The notes under the pieces are model-generated. The model did no database searches, was not told where the DNA came from, and was given only the letters and a program-made list of their open reading frames with translations. From a virus: a stretch of 33,985 nt of DNA. Position numbers and translations under genes: made by a program. Shown one piece after another: positions 31,891 through 33,985 of this stretch. Position 1 is the stretch's first letter, and each line of letters opens with the position of its first letter. The stretch lies in the IMG/VR virus record IMGVR_UViG_3300037071_005902, positions 1 through 33,985 of that record; one strand, given 5' to 3'.

Positions 31891-32565
31891 CTAGTCGAGG
31901 AAGATCTCGTCCTCGTCGACTGCGACGCCGCCGCCGAGGCGGTCGCCGTCCGCCTTGAACACAGCGGTCGAGGCCGAGGCACTGAAGCCCGGCAGCGCAC
32001 CGCTGATGAAGGCGTACAGGTTGAGCGTGCACGCCACGTACGCACCGGCGTACATGGTGTGGACCGACTGACCGATCGGCTTGATGACGGGCCACGTCAG
32101 CTGGTCCGGGTCCGGAACCAGCAGCTCGTCCTCGGTGTTGACGATGGCCTTGAGCTCCACGTCCACACCCTTGTTGCCGTTGACCTTGATGCTGGCCACG
32201 CACTCCGGGGCCAGCGTCTTGGTCTTGTCACCGATCTCCTTGATCGGGATGTACGGCGGCTGGCTCTCCCAGTCGGCGGCGTTGATCAGCTTCATCAGCT
32301 TGTCCACCTCCTTCTTGTTGAGCGCGTCCCGCTTCTCACCCTTGGTGCTCTGGTCCAGGCAGTAGGGCAGGAACTCGGTGGTGATGTGAGCGATCAGCTT
32401 GTCCAGCTGTGCCTGCTCGACGAGCAGGTTGAAGTCCGGCGTCACTTCCTCCGGCGGCTTCGGGAACTTGGACTTCTGGTTGCGCACCACCGCCGCGGCG
32501 TACACGAAGTTCGGGAACGACAGCCGTCCGTAGATGGTCACCGTCTTCGGGTTCTTCTGTGCCAT
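31891..32565 (-). CDS. ssDNA-binding protein-like, DUF2815 family
   Basis: The ATG at 32565 with AGAAAGAGGT upstream; 224 residues. The N-terminal part (KTVTIYGRLSFPNFVYAAAV) matches the DUF2815 pattern, a T7 gp2.5-like ssDNA-binding fold often found next to a DUF2800-type nuclease and a DNA polymerase. The C-terminal end is acidic with an aromatic (VAVDEDEIFLD), like the tails of ssDNA-binding proteins that contact partners. It coats single strands in replication and recombination. Hairpins on both sides suggest separate control of message level. Confidence 0.75.
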   Translation of the reverse strand: MAQKNPKTVTIYGRLSFPNFVYAAAVVRNQKSKFPKPPEEVTPDFNLLVEQAQLDKLIAHITTEFLPYCLDQSTKGEKRDALNKKEVDKLMKLINAADWESQPPYIPIKEIGDKTKTLAPECVASIKVNGNKGVDVELKAIVNTEDELLVPDPDQLTWPVIKPIGQSVHTMYAGAYVACTLNLYAFISGALPGFSASASTAVFKADGDRLGGGVAVDEDEIFLD

Positions 32566-32594
32566 GAGGCACCTCTTTCTGTTGAGGACTGCAC

Positions 32595-32605
32595 GAAAAT
32601 TTTTC
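32595..32605. repeat. AT-rich motif GAAAATTTTTC, copy 3
   Basis: Identical to copy 1. It is 30-40 bases upstream of the start of the SSB-like gene on the minus strand, almost the same distance as copy 2 from its gene. Confidence 0.6.
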
Positions 32606-32617
32606 TGCTGAGCCAGC

Positions 32618-32641
32618 CCCTGCCCACCCACATGGGCAGGG
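32618..32641 (-). terminator. 9-bp hairpin before the ssDNA-binding protein gene
   Basis: The stem 32618-32626 with 32633-32641 lies between the vWA gene and the SSB-like gene. An AT-rich motif (32595-32605) lies 12 bases further on, too far from the stem for a textbook terminator. Confidence 0.45.
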
Positions 32642-32650
32642 ACTGGAGTC

Positions 32651-33613
32651 TCAGCTGGACAGCACGTTGTAGCTGCTGGCCATGAGGATCGGACGAACCT
32701 CGTCGGCCAGCTGACCCACCACCTCGGCGAGGTAGGTGGGCTGCGACACCAGCGACACGTCCAGCACCAGGTCGATGTGACCGTTGCAGTGCGTGTCGAT
32801 GTGGTGCTTTGCCGACTGCGACGAGTCGTAGTCAGCGATGGTGATCACCGTGCCCCAGTCACGGTCGAACAGCGGAGCCAGCTCCTCGTAGTGGGTGCCG
32901 GCGTACTCCGCCTTGTCGAGCACGTCCTGCACGGAGTACGAACCCGGCGCCCAGTAGAAGCACCGGTTCGAGACGATCGCCATGTGCGCGTTCGCCGTGT
33001 AGGACAGGGCCACCACGTCCTCGATGATGCGGCTGATGGTGCCTGCCGTCACCGAACCCGACACGTCCAGGATCAGGAGGTTCTCCTTCACCCGCTCGTG
33101 GTGGATGGACGCCTGGTGCACGCCCAACGTGGGCCGCTGCTTGTTCATCTTCAGCATGGTGCTGAAGACCATGGCACCCTGCTTGCCGGGCAGCATGGAC
33201 ACCACGCCCTCGAGCTTGGCGGCCACCTCCTTCAGAGACTTGGCCACGTCCACCTCGAGCGACTCCCACATCTGCGGGAGGATCTCGCCCTGGGGCGGAG
33301 CCTCACCCCAGGTGACCTCGCCCAGCTCCACGCCGGCCACATCGCAGATGTCCACGATGTAGCCCTGCAACTCGTGGCTGTGGACCATGTCCTCCCCGAA
33401 CAGGGCGGTGGCCAGGTCCGAGTGCACCAGCTTGTACAGCAGGGCACTGACCTGGTGGTAGTCCAGGTCGTAGACCTTGCCGAAGAACAGCATGGTCTCC
33501 ACGTCGGGCAGCAACTGCTCGAGCATGGCCACGCTGAACCGGACCCCCGGCTTGACCTCGAAGATGTCGAGGCTAGAACGGAGGCTCGGAGTAGTCGACG
33601 AGCTCGTCATCAT
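32651..33613 (-). CDS. vWA-domain protein
   Basis: 320 residues; ATG at 33613 with AGAAGGG, overlapping the upstream gene by 41 bases. The C-terminal half has a von Willebrand A fold with a metal site: LLILDVSGSVT (DxSxS, 183-187), a Thr at about 240 (YAGTHYEEL) and Asp261 (ITIADYDSS). The N-terminal half is helical (HQVSALLYKLVHSDLATALF). The metal site suggests regulated binding to a partner, as in vWA proteins that work with AAA+ ATPases; no such ATPase is in the window, though one could lie to the right. The role in phage replication is unknown. Confidence 0.7.
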   Translation of the reverse strand: MMTSSSTTPSLRSSLDIFEVKPGVRFSVAMLEQLLPDVETMLFFGKVYDLDYHQVSALLYKLVHSDLATALFGEDMVHSHELQGYIVDICDVAGVELGEVTWGEAPPQGEILPQMWESLEVDVAKSLKEVAAKLEGVVSMLPGKQGAMVFSTMLKMNKQRPTLGVHQASIHHERVKENLLILDVSGSVTAGTISRIIEDVVALSYTANAHMAIVSNRCFYWAPGSYSVQDVLDKAEYAGTHYEELAPLFDRDWGTVITIADYDSSQSAKHHIDTHCNGHIDLVLDVSLVSQPTYLAEVVGQLADEVRPILMASSYNVLSS

Positions 33614-33983
33614 CTGTTCCCTTCTCTAGACGAATGGACTCCATCTCGATGAGCTGGAGGTTGAGACTGACGTTCAACTGCTGCACGCGCGTGAGCTTCG
33701 GGTTGCCGTTGAGAACGACGGCCTTGCTCGGATAGGTGGGATCCACCTTCTTGCCCGTGGTGAGGAACACGTACTGCGCCTTGCCCTGCGACATGGCCTT
33801 GGTGTTGTTGATCTGGATCACCTCAGCCAGTGCGGTGCTGTGCACCTCACGCAGCTGGGCCTGACCGATCAGGTGCCGGACACTGCACCCCTTGGTGCTG
33901 GCCGGCGACTGCGTCTTGTTCTTGAGCGAGTCGAGGATCTCGTACATCGGGAGCACCTCGGTGTCGAGCAACGCCTGCATCTC
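33573..33983 (-). CDS. Unknown protein with SSB-like C-terminal tip (5' end uncertain)
   Basis: The frame is open to the right edge, so an ATG at 33980 may be internal; at least 135 residues. The body is helical (LLDTEVLPMYEILDSLKNKT) with basic stretches (ARLTRVQQLNV-like, LEVHSTALAEVIQ-like) and the end is acidic, finishing DDDELVDYSEPPF. This tail resembles the tip of bacterial single-strand binding proteins (acidic run, then PPF-like end), which recruits replication and repair proteins. It may thus bind the same partners. No family is recognised. Confidence 0.55.
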   Translation of the reverse strand, partial: EMQALLDTEVLPMYEILDSLKNKTQSPASTKGCSVRHLIGQAQLREVHSTALAEVIQINNTKAMSQGKAQYVFLTTGKKVDPTYPSKAVVLNGNPKLTRVQQLNVSLNLQLIEMESIRLEKGTDDDELVDYSEPPF

Positions 33984-33985
33984 AT

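Noticed and set aside
1-33985. tRNA genes, integrase, repressor, RNA polymerase
   Set aside because: No cloverleaf with acceptor and T-arm signatures and no characteristic motifs were recognised by reading; the search was by eye and cannot exclude weak cases.

Overview
This window looks like the larger part of a genome of a tailed phage of podovirus type that infects a high-GC actinobacterium. The evidence is very GC-rich coding DNA with strongly G/C-biased third codon positions, dense gene packing with many 4-base and 8-base start/stop overlaps, frequent GTG starts, and small proteins of types that recur in actinobacterial phages. No tape-measure gene or sheath gene is visible. A head-tail adaptor-like gene followed by a very large nozzle-like gene fits a short tail. 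No integrase, repressor, tRNA or RNA polymerase was recognised. The host genus cannot be told from the sequence.

Region 1 (1-15232, plus strand) is the virion module. In order it holds the end of the portal gene, the probable major capsid gene, a tiny Pro/Gly-rich protein between two strong hairpins, three fibre or receptor-binding genes (an Ig-like/collagen-like protein and two large fibres, the second ending in a tail-collar domain), a small protein, a candidate holin, two probable internal virion proteins, the adaptor, the nozzle with inserted carbohydrate-binding-like modules, a small basic protein, a second holin-like membrane protein and a membrane-anchored collagen-like protein.

Region 2 (15233-16292) is a strand-switch island. 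Two short minus-strand genes (a secreted RTX-repeat protein and a small membrane protein) are divergent from a 56-codon plus-strand gene. They are followed by about 285 non-coding bases with a nested dyad built from nine copies of a GTAGTCA(CCC) element, a candidate origin, operator or recombination site.

Region 3 (16293-22402, plus strand) holds two unknown proteins, a protein with a large Ala/Gly-rich segment that overlaps a second reading frame with much better codon usage, an EEP-family nuclease-like protein, a VanY-type endolysin, the large terminase, and small genes including a possible small terminase.

Region 4 (22383-33983, minus strand) is the DNA replication and recombination operon, read right to left. 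It holds an SSB-tailed unknown protein, a vWA-domain protein, a DUF2815-like ssDNA-binding protein, an unknown protein, a DUF2800-like PD-(D/E)XK nuclease, family A DNA polymerase (Leu at the position equivalent to E. coli Phe762), a RuvC-like resolvase, a DUF6378-like protein, small zinc proteins, an SF2 helicase, an SF3 helicase, an archaeo-eukaryotic primase (prim-pol) and several small proteins. Together these give a nearly self-sufficient replisome: primase and SF3 helicase for initiation, SF2 helicase, polymerase and SSB for elongation, and RuvC and nuclease for recombination and processing before packaging. Regions 3 and 4 converge, with their last genes overlapping tail to tail by 20 bases.
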